A DNA stretch of 64,000 bases from Paenibacillus riograndensis SBR5 (GTDB taxonomy: Bacteria > Bacillota > Bacilli > Paenibacillales > Paenibacillaceae), in the NCBI RefSeq assembly GCF_000981585.1, contig NZ_LN831776.1, positions 6,307,187 to 6,371,186 on the forward strand, written 5' to 3'. Both the position numbers and the translations under genes were made by a program. This document shows, piece by piece, positions 25,586 to 33,524 of the stretch. The notes under the pieces are model-generated. The model ran no database searches. It worked only from the letters and a program-made list of their open reading frames with translations, and had not been told where the DNA came from. Position 1 is the stretch's first letter. Every line of letters begins with the position of its first letter.

Positions 25586-26822
25586 ATACACGCCCGACAA
25601 AGGGCAGGCATACTGAACATATCACCACATAAAGGACAATTCTCACGGTAATAATGCTCAAGGTTAAGCCGGGAAGGGGGTATGAAAAATATGAAGTATA
25701 ATCCGCTGGAAAAACGGGCTGCACTGCCATGTACGGAAGCAGCATCAGAATATGATTCAGGATGCCGTTGGTTCCGCTCAGCCCCAGAAAGACAGGAAGC
25801 AATATGATTAGCACATCAATCACCAGCACCACAAATGCAGTTTTCATTTTTGCGGACAGAAGCAGGGTTACAGCGACCATCCCCAGCAAAACCAAATATA
25901 GGATGGACACACATACTACTGCAGCTTCCAGCATGGATAGATTATAGGGAACAGTAACATTCAAAATTTGCAGGGGCAGGTTCCAGCCCCCGGTCCCAAA
26001 TGCATATAATTGAATGCCTACAGCCAATACAATATTTACGGTGAAGACAAGCAGTGCAAACAGAAAGGCCGCTGATATTTTGGCCTGGATCAATTTTGAT
26101 TTCCCGTACCGGGTAGACAGGATGACACTGTCAGCACCCGATTGATATTCTCCTGCGAATACTGGAGCAACACAAATGCAGATGGCAATAATAGAAACAA
26201 TCAGCAATTCAAAACACTGGAACAGGCTCTTCCAGCCGGCGTGATAGCCGTATTCATACGGAGTTTCAACCTGGCTGTTGTGGGTGTTCCAGAATTGCTT
26301 TTCCTGCTCTGAATATTTCCAGTCCGAATAGTCCATATCCAAATAACTCTTAACTTTGTCTGCGCGCGCCTGATAAAATCCCGCAGTATCCTTGTTGAGC
26401 CGCATATCTCTGAGTGCGGTAAGTCCGTTATCGGTGACCTGCGGCTTCACAAAAGCTTCGTCAATCATTTTAAAGTAAGCGAAATGCGGCAATACAGAAC
26501 GGGCATAAATGTCATCCTTCAAATTCACCTGATCCCCGTCTTTCACCACATTCTCAGGATTAGAGAACAATGCCTGATAGGCTTTAATATCTTTGGCAAC
26601 CCGTTCCTCAGTCAGCGTTCCTTCAAGCTCTTTAGCGTATTCTTTCTCAAGCCGGATTGCCGCCGTACCATTTACCTGACTGCCGTCACGCTCCAGCGCA
26701 ATATAATTTTTGACAGGCATGATAAAGAACAGAAGGGTTAAGAACAAGCTGACCAGAACAACAACAATGTTCATTCTCTTTTTGGCAATTTTCATAAACT
26801 CATATTTGAATAAATTGTTCAT
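25563..26822 (-). CDS. ABC-2 type transporter permease with large extracellular domain
   Basis: This 419-residue membrane protein has a first helix at about 18-38, then a large hydrophilic extracellular segment to about 200, and five or so further helices in the second half. The long loop after helix 1 is typical of ABC-2 exporters of the NatB/YhaP kind. Its ATG overlaps the ATPase stop by four bases (ATGA), so the two form one transporter. The gene ends inside the convergent histidine kinase gene with 23 bases shared. The substrate is unknown. It lies downstream of a VanRS/VanZ module, which points to envelope stress or antibiotic export. Confidence 0.85.
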   Translation of the reverse strand: MNNLFKYEFMKIAKKRMNIVVVLVSLFLTLLFFIMPVKNYIALERDGSQVNGTAAIRLEKEYAKELEGTLTEERVAKDIKAYQALFSNPENVVKDGDQVNLKDDIYARSVLPHFAYFKMIDEAFVKPQVTDNGLTALRDMRLNKDTAGFYQARADKVKSYLDMDYSDWKYSEQEKQFWNTHNSQVETPYEYGYHAGWKSLFQCFELLIVSIIAICICVAPVFAGEYQSGADSVILSTRYGKSKLIQAKISAAFLFALLVFTVNIVLAVGIQLYAFGTGGWNLPLQILNVTVPYNLSMLEAAVVCVSILYLVLLGMVAVTLLLSAKMKTAFVVLVIDVLIILLPVFLGLSGTNGILNHILMLLPYMAVQPVFPADYTSYFSYPLPGLTLSIITVRIVLYVVICSVCLPFVGRVFKRHQVQ

Positions 26823-27709
26823 TTCGTCCCCCTATATTCGGCAATGTCATTCTGAAAATGGTACAAGTACAAATCCTCAAGCGTAGGTATCTCGTTCATG
26901 GCGCCGTCCATCGGGAGCTCATCACTAAGAACACGAAGGATAACGGTATCATCGTCTCCGTGATGCAGATTGGCTACGCAAAAGGAACTGCTGATGGCAG
27001 GGGCCGCCTCCTTCGCAACCACACATCTCCACACCTTACCGTCCATTTCGTGCGCGATGTTGTCGGCTGGGCGGTTGATAATCAGCTTGCCGTCTTTGAT
27101 CATTAGAACCGTGTCGGATATATATTCTATGTCGGATACAATATGAGTAGAAAGAATGACAATCTTGTCTTTGGAGAAGTTTGCAATTAAATTGCGGAAA
27201 TGGACCCGCTCCTTCGGGTCAAGTCCGGCAGTAGGTTCGTCCAGGACCAAGATTCGGGGGTCGTTCAGAACAGCTTGCGCAATGCCCAGCCTCTGCTTCA
27301 TCCCGCCGGAGAACGTACGGATTTTTTTCGCTGACACTTCAGTTAGACCGACCAACGCCAATAGCTCTTTGCTGCGGATTCTGGCCTTCTCCGGTGAAAT
27401 ACCTTTCAGTGCAGCGACGTAGAGCATAAATTCCCCGGCTGTGAAATCCGGATAATATCCAAAATCCTGCGGAAGATACCCGAGGAGGCTGCGATACTCT
27501 TCCCCTAAATCCGCGGCACGTTTTCCATCCAGATAAACATCGCCCGCAGTAGGATTCAGCACCCCGCAGACCATTCTCATTAAAGTTGTTTTTCCTGCCC
27601 CGTTCGCACCAAGCAAGCCATACACTCCCGGCTTCATCGTAATTGTCATTTGATCGACCGCAGTTTTGCGGCCAAATTGTTTGGTAAGTTTATTCAGCAC
27701 TAATTCCAT
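26819..27709 (-). CDS. ABC transporter ATP-binding protein
   Basis: This 296-residue CcmA/NatA-type ATPase has Walker A 'GANGAGKTT', the Q-loop 'GYLPQDFGYYPDFT', signature 'FSGGMKQRLGIAQAV', Walker B 'ILVLDEPTAGLDP' and switch His in 'ILSTHIVSD'. The C-terminal part of about 80 residues is a variable subunit-interaction region. GGAGGACGAG precedes the ATG. A terminator hairpin lies only about 50 bases upstream (27757-27802), so expression needs a promoter overlapping that element or readthrough from the VanRS-VanZ transcript. Confidence 0.93.
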   Translation of the reverse strand: MELVLNKLTKQFGRKTAVDQMTITMKPGVYGLLGANGAGKTTLMRMVCGVLNPTAGDVYLDGKRAADLGEEYRSLLGYLPQDFGYYPDFTAGEFMLYVAALKGISPEKARIRSKELLALVGLTEVSAKKIRTFSGGMKQRLGIAQAVLNDPRILVLDEPTAGLDPKERVHFRNLIANFSKDKIVILSTHIVSDIEYISDTVLMIKDGKLIINRPADNIAHEMDGKVWRCVVAKEAAPAISSSFCVANLHHGDDDTVILRVLSDELPMDGAMNEIPTLEDLYLYHFQNDIAEYRGTK

Positions 27710-27756
27710 ATCTCGTCCTCCCTCTCTGGTACTCTATCCGCATTGCCATTGCATAC

Positions 27757-27802
27757 AAAAAAATCCGCCTGCCCGGTATTTATTCTACCGCTGGCAAGCA
27801 GA
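27757..27802 (-). terminator. Terminator after the vanZ-like gene
   Basis: On the minus strand TCTGCTTGCC and GGCAGGCGGA pair (with G-U pairs). A two-base bulge and a further CGGTA/TACCG stem lead to a 7-base loop. TTTTTTT follows. It separates the VanRS-VanZ transcript from the ABC exporter genes. Confidence 0.75.
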
Positions 27803-27866
27803 CTGAACTTTAAGATTGAACCGTTTATTTATTTAGAAAATCCTAAGAAAGCAATAAGTTTTTCTA

Positions 27867-28427
27867 TTATCTGTAGTGATTACCGCCTGACAGCTTTAAC
27901 CGTGCTTGTTTACGCTGCAAATAGCGGGAACCCCCGGCAAATAGGACATATCCCAGAATTCCTCCCAGAAGGTTCAGGATAACATCGTCTATGTCTGCAG
28001 CCGCTCCAAGAAAATATTGCACAAATTCGATTGAAAAGCTTGCAAAAAAATCATTAATGCCGTTCTCCCAAAGGAACGCATCCGCGAAAATACACTGGGC
28101 AGCAAAAATCCGCAGGGGATAAACATGAGAATATTGGCAAAAATCTGCACCACCATTTTATCCGTTAACATGCCCCCCGGACTCATCTAACATGCGTAAA
28201 GGGAGCAGATTCAAGTGATGCTGCGCCGGATGAAATGCGTCTTGTCCCCATGCTGAAATTATGGTTGCATATAACACTATACAGCTGCATGCAGCGAGCA
28301 ATACTATGCTCAACTGCCGGATTACACTTACCCGTCCCTTCAGCAAAAAGAATACCGGCAGATACAATATAATGACTGCTCCGATGAGAATGCCTCCTAT
28401 AATAAAGTAACCCATTAAATCATCCAT
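27867..28427 (-). pseudogene. VanZ-family membrane protein gene with two compensating frameshifts
   Basis: Three reading frames are needed to read one VanZ protein. Frame one (from ATG 28427, GGAGG upstream) gives two helices and '...AQHHLNLLPLRMLDESGG', then stops. A shift at the run of six C (28173-28178, plus strand) leads into 'FANILMFIPCGFLLP'. A second shift at seven A (28044-28050) leads into the family-typical 'SIEFVQYFLGAADIDD' and 'VILNLLGGILGY', ending at 27867. Removing one base at the first run and adding one at the second gives an intact protein of about 186 residues. VanZ-like proteins give low-level teicoplanin resistance or resistance to other glycopeptide-like agents. The start codon overlaps the kinase stop. 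It may be a true pseudogene or the result of sequencing errors in homopolymers. Confidence 0.8.
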
Positions 28428-29565
28428 GGTGACCTCCTTGTGAAATAAGCGGCAGCTTTACACTAAATACGGTTTTTCCGTTTTCACTCTGCATGTCGAT
28501 TTGTCCTTCATGCAGAGTTACAATTTCCTTGGCAATGGCAAGGCCTAGACCTGCACCTCCCGTGTTTGTTGAACGGGCATCATTCAGCCGGTAGAACTTA
28601 TCAAATATTTGATTATGCTTATCCAGCGGTATCGTTGTTCCGGTATTCGTACAGGTAACGGCTGCCATATCCTTCTGAACTTTTGCCGACACCTCAATGG
28701 TGCTGTTATCATCACTGTAGGCAATTGCATTTTTGAGAATATTGTTAAAAACCCGCGCCAGCTTCTCGGAATCACCATACACGGTTATAGTATCTTCCAC
28801 GTTAACAATCATCCTTTTTCCGGCAGGCGTGAGAGAGGGGTAAAATTCATCCGGCATTTGGATCAGCATATAGGAGAGATCAACGTTCTGTTTCTTAAGC
28901 TGGATCGTTTGCTGGTTATATCTTTCGACTTCAAAAAAATCATTGATCAGACGCTCCAGATGATATGCCTTTTCTAAGGTTATTTTCGTATAATTCTCTT
29001 TTTGCTCATTAGGCATATCAGGGGCTTCGTGAAGTAAACTCAAATAGCCAATGACAGAGGTAAGCGGCGTTTTTATATCATGAGCCAGATACATCACCAA
29101 ATCTCTTTTATTTTGCTCCGACAGCTGTACCTCCAGCTCACGTTTTTGGAGGGTTTGCTTAACGAATACCAGCTTCTGCTCCATCGAGGACATCTCCGGC
29201 GACAGCTTAATGTCTGCTTCATCCGTAATTAAGGCATCAATTCCTGCATTGACTTCATTAAAATATTTGGTGAACCACGATAACGAAAAGTAGAAGAATA
29301 TAAGAAAAAATGCCGATATGGCTATCAGCATGATGATCTCCCAATGATCCCGCAGCACACTTTCATAAATGGAAAGCGCATGATCATATTCGTAACCAAA
29401 AACATATTGCAACAGCCGGACCCCCGCCTCACCCAGCCGCCCCCGAACCAATGAATACAGTACATCCACCGCTATAAGAGCAAGGAGGATCAGGCTAAGC
29501 ATTCGCACGAATACTTTCATTCTAAGCTTTGCATAATTCATATTGATCTGTTTATTACTTTTCAA
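28420..29565 (-). CDS. VanS-like sensor histidine kinase
   Basis: This 381-residue kinase has two transmembrane helices (about 18-40 and 75-97) with a short extracellular loop, as in VanS. The H-box 'YLAHDIKTPLTSVIGYLSLL' is characteristic of the VanS group. The ATPase domain has 'ILKNAIAYSDDNSTIEVS' and 'GGAGLGLAIAKEI'. The start appears to be TTG 29565, with GTGGGG upstream, overlapping the regulator by 11 bases. An ATG at 29541 lacks a clear binding site. The stop overlaps the vanZ-like start. Real VanS proteins induce vanHAX; those genes are absent here, so this pair probably controls the vanZ-like gene and the nearby exporter. Confidence 0.9.
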   Translation of the reverse strand: MKSNKQINMNYAKLRMKVFVRMLSLILLALIAVDVLYSLVRGRLGEAGVRLLQYVFGYEYDHALSIYESVLRDHWEIIMLIAISAFFLIFFYFSLSWFTKYFNEVNAGIDALITDEADIKLSPEMSSMEQKLVFVKQTLQKRELEVQLSEQNKRDLVMYLAHDIKTPLTSVIGYLSLLHEAPDMPNEQKENYTKITLEKAYHLERLINDFFEVERYNQQTIQLKKQNVDLSYMLIQMPDEFYPSLTPAGKRMIVNVEDTITVYGDSEKLARVFNNILKNAIAYSDDNSTIEVSAKVQKDMAAVTCTNTGTTIPLDKHNQIFDKFYRLNDARSTNTGGAGLGLAIAKEIVTLHEGQIDMQSENGKTVFSVKLPLISQGGHHG

Positions 29566-30250
29566 TTTTGTACCCCACCCCCCATATCGTCCGGATCCAT
29601 TTCGGCTGATCTACCGAGTCATTCATTTTTTCCCGCAGATGCCTGATATGCACAGTGATGGTATTGTTATTTTTATTGTAATATTCGTTGCCCCATACCG
29701 CATGGAACAACTGTTCAGAGCTGATTACTTTACCCTTATTCTCACAAAGAACCCTTAAGATTGAGAATTCCGTAGGCGTGAGCGATAAAGGCTGCCCGTT
29801 CAGCCAACACTCATGCGTGTTCACATCCATAACCAGCCCCGAATAAGAGATGACCGCTTCATCTGGTGTTGGCATCGTCTGATATTTTTTATATCTGCGT
29901 AACTGCGCCTTCACCCGGGCAACCATTTCAAGCGGACGAAACGGTTTGGTCATATAATCATCAGCCCCCATAGTAAGGCCGGTAATCTTGTCGGTTTCTT
30001 CATCCTTGGCCGTAAGCATAATCACAGGAAAATGGTAGTTTTCCCGGATACGCCGGCACAGTGCAAAACCGTTCATATCCGGGAGCATAATATCCAGAAT
30101 CGCTAAGTCCACCCTTGCGCTTTCAATATACTTCAGGGCATCCTGCGCGTTATAAAACTTCGTAACTTTGTAATTTTCATTTTTTAAGTAGATTTCGATT
30201 AGATCGGTGATGGCCTGCTCGTCATCCACCACCAGGATATTTTCAACCAT
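29555..30250 (-). CDS. VanR-like OmpR-family response regulator
   Basis: The protein has 231 residues. The receiver has 'LVVDDEQAITDLIEIYL', the Asp in 'AILDIMLPDMNGF' and Lys in 'DDYMTKPFRPLE'; the last motif and the following 'RVKAQLRRYKKY' are typical of VanR. The winged-helix output domain ends 'RTIWGVGYKIEK'. AGGTGA precedes the ATG. It is the first gene of the regulator-kinase-vanZ operon. Tandem 11-base repeats at 30336-30357 upstream suggest autoregulation. Confidence 0.92.
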   Translation of the reverse strand: MVENILVVDDEQAITDLIEIYLKNENYKVTKFYNAQDALKYIESARVDLAILDIMLPDMNGFALCRRIRENYHFPVIMLTAKDEETDKITGLTMGADDYMTKPFRPLEMVARVKAQLRRYKKYQTMPTPDEAVISYSGLVMDVNTHECWLNGQPLSLTPTEFSILRVLCENKGKVISSEQLFHAVWGNEYYNKNNNTITVHIRHLREKMNDSVDQPKWIRTIWGVGYKIEK

Positions 30251-30335
30251 GTGGTATCACCTGCCTTTATTGCATGAAATATAGCCATTGTAACAGAAAA
30301 CCCCAGGAATTTATGTGGTATTTTTCTTGTTAAAT

Positions 30336-30357
30336 TCTTAAGATTATCCTAAGATAA
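30336..30357. promoter_or_regulatory. Tandem 11-base direct repeats upstream of the VanR-like gene
   Basis: TCTTAAGATTA (30336-30346) is followed head to tail by TCCTAAGATAA (30347-30357), identical at 9 of 11 positions. The 11-base period fits two OmpR/PhoB-type subunits on one face of DNA. It lies about 85-105 bases upstream of the regulator start, so autoregulation is inferred. Confidence 0.5.
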
Positions 30358-30385
30358 CCTGAATTCCCCTTACAGCAGTGTTCCA

Positions 30386-30438
30386 TAAAAACGAGGGTTA
30401 TCCCAGTAGCCATGAAATGGCTTGGGACAACCCTCGTT
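30386..30438 (-). terminator. Strong terminator after the cueP-like gene
   Basis: AACGAGGGTT-a-TCCCA pairs with TGGGA-c-AACCCTCGTT, and an inner AGCCAT/ATGGCT stem closes on a three-base loop. On the minus strand TTTTTATGG follows. It also insulates the VanR promoter region. Confidence 0.85.
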
Positions 30439-30519
30439 GGATTGAATAGGATGGACTTCAGAACTTATGTGGTTGCTCCGCAAACGGACCGTTGTTCCAA
30501 TTACTGCCGGGTCTGGATT

Positions 30520-31107
30520 TCATCCCAACTGCATTGTAGTCACACAAGTATCGTCCTTCTCAAACGTGGAAAGCTCGGACTCCGCCTGTTTGCCATCATG
30601 TTCAATGGTAACTTGATAGGTCCGGTCCCGGGGCAGCCACAGATCGATGAAGCCGTTGGGCTGGGATTTCACCGTTTTGTTGTCCATGATTACTGTGCCG
30701 TCCGAGTCTGTAACCGAGATGTTGAACTCTTCCCCTGTCATCTCGCCCTGGCAGCCGGTCAGGCTGTGGGTTGCGCATGGATGGGTTTGGTCCACGTAAG
30801 GCGCGATAGAGACAAAAAATTCATCGGCCGGCAATGCGTAGGCTGCCGACTTGCCATCGCTCTCCTTCACAATCAGCTGTGTGGATGAAATGGACGCGGA
30901 CTCCGCTTTTTTGCTGCGGCTGCTGAAATCATGCACCAATTGCTTGAGGCCCGGCGTATCCATTGCAGCAGTTTGCACATCCCCCCCGACGGCTTGTGTA
31001 TCCGTTTGCCCCGGCTCTTTCTTGTCTGCGTTCCCCGCGAACATGTATGCTCCTAAGGCAATAACAACTACCACCCCGGCAGCGGTTACCAGCATTTTAT
31101 TCTTCAT
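30520..31107 (-). CDS. CueP-like copper/metal-binding protein
   Basis: The 195-residue exported protein has an N-terminal signal or anchor helix (about 4-22), then a low-complexity linker and a domain matching the CueP family. Seen are the cysteine pair in 'HPCATHSLTGCQGEM', the 'NGFIDLWLPRDRTYQVTIE' strand and a third Cys in 'DDTCVTTMQL'. In Salmonella CueP is a periplasmic copper store; in Gram-positive bacteria it would sit on the outer face of the membrane. An upstream in-frame ATG at 31131 exists, but ATG 31107 has GGAGGAGGA directly upstream. The gene stands alone between two terminators, with no copper pump or sensor beside it. Confidence 0.85.
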   Translation of the reverse strand: MKNKMLVTAAGVVVVIALGAYMFAGNADKKEPGQTDTQAVGGDVQTAAMDTPGLKQLVHDFSSRSKKAESASISSTQLIVKESDGKSAAYALPADEFFVSIAPYVDQTHPCATHSLTGCQGEMTGEEFNISVTDSDGTVIMDNKTVKSQPNGFIDLWLPRDRTYQVTIEHDGKQAESELSTFEKDDTCVTTMQLG

Positions 31108-31239
31108 TTGGGAATCCTCCTCCTGTCTCATGTCCCTATTATAATCGAGTCAGCACAATTGTAGACAAGACGAAAGCGTGACAAATAGGCCAGGCAATCT
31201 TCATTCACCGTTCAACTCCACATAATTTCCTTAACCACA

Positions 31240-31267
31240 AAAAAACAGGGACCCTAAGGGTCCCTGC
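31240..31267 (-). terminator. Terminator after the Ycf48-like gene
   Basis: CAGGGACCC and GGGTCCCTG form a perfect 9-bp stem with a three-base loop, followed on the minus strand by TTTTTTTG. It directly follows the stop at 31270. Confidence 0.9.
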
Positions 31268-31269
31268 CA

Positions 31270-32448
31270 CTAAAACTCAAAAGAAAACTTAGCCTTCCAG
31301 CTCGCGCCGCCGTCTTTGGTGGCATACAGGGTCGAGCTGTTCATATTGCGTACCGCCAGCCAGCCCTGATTCCGATCGGTGAAGGAGATCACGCCTTCGA
31401 AGCCCAGGACTGTCTTGGAGTTGCTCCACGTCCGGCCGTTGTTCTCAGTCATGCCGGTGCCGACCATCTGGGCTGCGGGCTGATAGCCGACCAGGAAGGC
31501 TGTGGTTTTGCCGACCACCTGCATATTTCCGGGACTGCCTGAAGCCGGCCCCTTCTCCTGTTTGGCTGGTCCGCTTCCGGGAGCAGGACCCCCGCCGGCT
31601 GTTGCCTGGGCGATGATCTGGGTCCAGCTGCCGCCTGCATCGGAGCTGCCATAAAGGGAGTACGAGGTCTGCGACATTCCCGAACCGCCATAGAGCACCG
31701 TATATACCTGAGAGGCGTTAACGTAGACCTGGGCGTATTGCGGATTTGGATAGGCCACCTTTTTCAGCTGCTTCCAGCTTGCCCCGCCATCAGTGGTTCT
31801 CATGATCTGGTAGCCGCTGCCCTGTGCAACCACGACCGCCCAGCCGCTGCTGCGGGTAGTGAAGTCCGCCCCGCGCGTATTGGCCGGAGTAGGAATCCGG
31901 GTCCAGGTGCTTCCGCCATCTTTTGTATAATAGGTAGAAGCGCGGTTATAGCCAAATCCGGTTGTACCGTCTACAAATTCTATACGTTCAAAGGTCACTG
32001 GACTCTGGCTTAGCCGCTTCCAGGTGGAACCTCCATCCGTGGTACGAATCAGATATTTGACCTGCCCCCCCTTCACAGAGGCGAGGGCCCAGCCATGCAC
32101 ATTATCCGGAAAATCAATCTGCTGAAAGCTCCACTGTCCCTGATAAATCTCCTGGAAGTGGCATCCGCCGTCCGAAGTCCCAATCACAAAGCCGTTGCCG
32201 GCCGCCCGTCCCGTATCTGCATTCAGAAAGTCCACGGTGGTAAAAGTAAGCGGGTCCGCCCCCTTAGCCGTCTGATTCTTCTGCAAATCCTGCAGAATTC
32301 CGTGATCTCCCGTACTGCAGGACGATGCCGGTACGGCGGGCGCTGCCGCCTGTGCCGGAGACACCGCAGTTCCCCAGCCCGCAAAGGCGAGCAGGCCCGC
32401 TGAGAGAATGGTTAGAGCTTTTTTCTGTAATTTTCTAGTAAAGTTCAT
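31270..32448 (-). CDS. Secreted Ycf48/BNR-repeat beta-propeller protein
   Basis: The 392-residue protein has a Sec signal peptide ending near 'SPAQAAA', followed by repeats of the sialidase Asp-box/Ycf48 type: 'IRTTDGGSTWKRL', 'YYTKDGGSTWTRI', 'MRTTDGGASWKQL', 'YGSSDAGGSWTQI' and 'YATKDGGASWKAKF'. These form a beta-propeller outside the cell. Ycf48 assists photosystem II assembly in cyanobacteria; in Bacillota the function is unknown. AGGAGGTG lies before ATG 32448, which is preferred over an ATG 42 bases upstream. The gene follows two acyltransferase genes with 38 bases between, so it is probably co-transcribed with them and ends at the terminator beyond its stop. Confidence 0.85.
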   Translation of the reverse strand: MNFTRKLQKKALTILSAGLLAFAGWGTAVSPAQAAAPAVPASSCSTGDHGILQDLQKNQTAKGADPLTFTTVDFLNADTGRAAGNGFVIGTSDGGCHFQEIYQGQWSFQQIDFPDNVHGWALASVKGGQVKYLIRTTDGGSTWKRLSQSPVTFERIEFVDGTTGFGYNRASTYYTKDGGSTWTRIPTPANTRGADFTTRSSGWAVVVAQGSGYQIMRTTDGGASWKQLKKVAYPNPQYAQVYVNASQVYTVLYGGSGMSQTSYSLYGSSDAGGSWTQIIAQATAGGGPAPGSGPAKQEKGPASGSPGNMQVVGKTTAFLVGYQPAAQMVGTGMTENNGRTWSNSKTVLGFEGVISFTDRNQGWLAVRNMNSSTLYATKDGGASWKAKFSFEF

Positions 32449-32486
32449 CACGACACCTCCTAGTGAATATTTACCCTGCCCGGCAA

Positions 32487-33524
32487 TCACGAAGCGGCGG
32501 CCGCTGTCGTCCCGGGTTTTATCCGGGCACTGAACCCGGTGACTGTTTTTTTCAATACAAAGGCCATTCCCAAGGTAAGCAGAATGCCCGCCGCATTCAG
32601 GACAAAATCGTACACAGGCAGTTCCAGGCTCCGCCGGAGATCCGCCAGTATTTTCAACACCCGTTCATGAATCAGGTAAATTTCCAGACTATGCGTGCCA
32701 CAGAACGTAAGGAAGGGATACCGGGTCCATTTGCGCTCTGCCGCCCAGTGCAGCCCACCCGCCGTAAGCAGACATAAGGGCAAGGTAATCAGGATAAAAG
32801 GATACCACCACAGCCCATAGCTCCACACATATTCGCTCATATATTTCTGGCTTGCTGCCAGCAGCACTGCACCGGACAGAAGTATTCCCAGGTACAGCAT
32901 CCCATTCACCCGCGGGACAGCCTGTTTCTGGTCGATCAGGTAACCTACCCACACGCCAACGAAGAATATCGGGATTCTTATCGTAAAGATCAGCAAATAA
33001 GACAGCGGTGTTCCAGATAGAACCACGCTTAGCAGAAGTCCAATCAGGCTAGCCACAGCAACCGTAACAAGCTTGTTCTTCTCCCTGAAAAAATACATAA
33101 ACAGCGGCGTAAGCAAATACAGCACCAGCAGGGCGGGAACGTACCAGTCAAACCGGCTGTCCAGCCCAAGCCAGAAGCTAAGCGTAGTCAGATTCAGAAG
33201 CATGTCTGTAAAGGGCATCTCCCCCATCCCCCAATACAGCAGGCAAAAGATCAGCACCACCGGGAGGTACGTGGGCAGAATCCGCTGCAGCCTTCTTTGG
33301 TAGAACGTGAATGTGCCAGTATTTTTACGATAGGCGTAATACAGTCCCAAGCCCGACACCAGCAGGAAGATATCCACCCCGCCGTATCCATAGGCCTGCA
33401 AAGTGCCCAGCACCGGAACAGAGGAAAAATCGACCGTCGAATGGTACAGCATCACCCACAGAATCGCCAGTCCCATGAGCTGGGTGCGGTACGTGCTGAT
33501 CGCTTTGTAATTAAGCTTGTTCAT
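32487..33524 (-). CDS. Acyltransferase 3 family membrane protein
   Basis: This 345-residue multi-spanning protein has about ten helices and the acyltransferase 3 hallmark start 'TYRTQLMGLAILWVMLYHST', with the catalytic-type His after the first helix, and 'GYGGVDIFLLVSGLGLYYAY' in the second. These enzymes transfer acyl groups, often acetyl, to surface polysaccharides, peptidoglycan or lipids. GGAGG lies six bases before ATG 33524. The start lies within the end of the upstream acyltransferase gene (14 bases overlap), so the two are translationally coupled. The substrate is unknown. Confidence 0.88.
   Translation of the reverse strand: MNKLNYKAISTYRTQLMGLAILWVMLYHSTVDFSSVPVLGTLQAYGYGGVDIFLLVSGLGLYYAYRKNTGTFTFYQRRLQRILPTYLPVVLIFCLLYWGMGEMPFTDMLLNLTTLSFWLGLDSRFDWYVPALLVLYLLTPLFMYFFREKNKLVTVAVASLIGLLLSVVLSGTPLSYLLIFTIRIPIFFVGVWVGYLIDQKQAVPRVNGMLYLGILLSGAVLLAASQKYMSEYVWSYGLWWYPFILITLPLCLLTAGGLHWAAERKWTRYPFLTFCGTHSLEIYLIHERVLKILADLRRSLELPVYDFVLNAAGILLTLGMAFVLKKTVTGFSARIKPGTTAAAAS

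Noticed and set aside
20855..30250. A complete lantibiotic gene cluster or vancomycin-resistance operon
   Set aside because: No precursor peptide, LanB/LanC/LanM, protease, vanH, ligase or vanX gene was found; only sensing, export and the vanZ-like parts are present.
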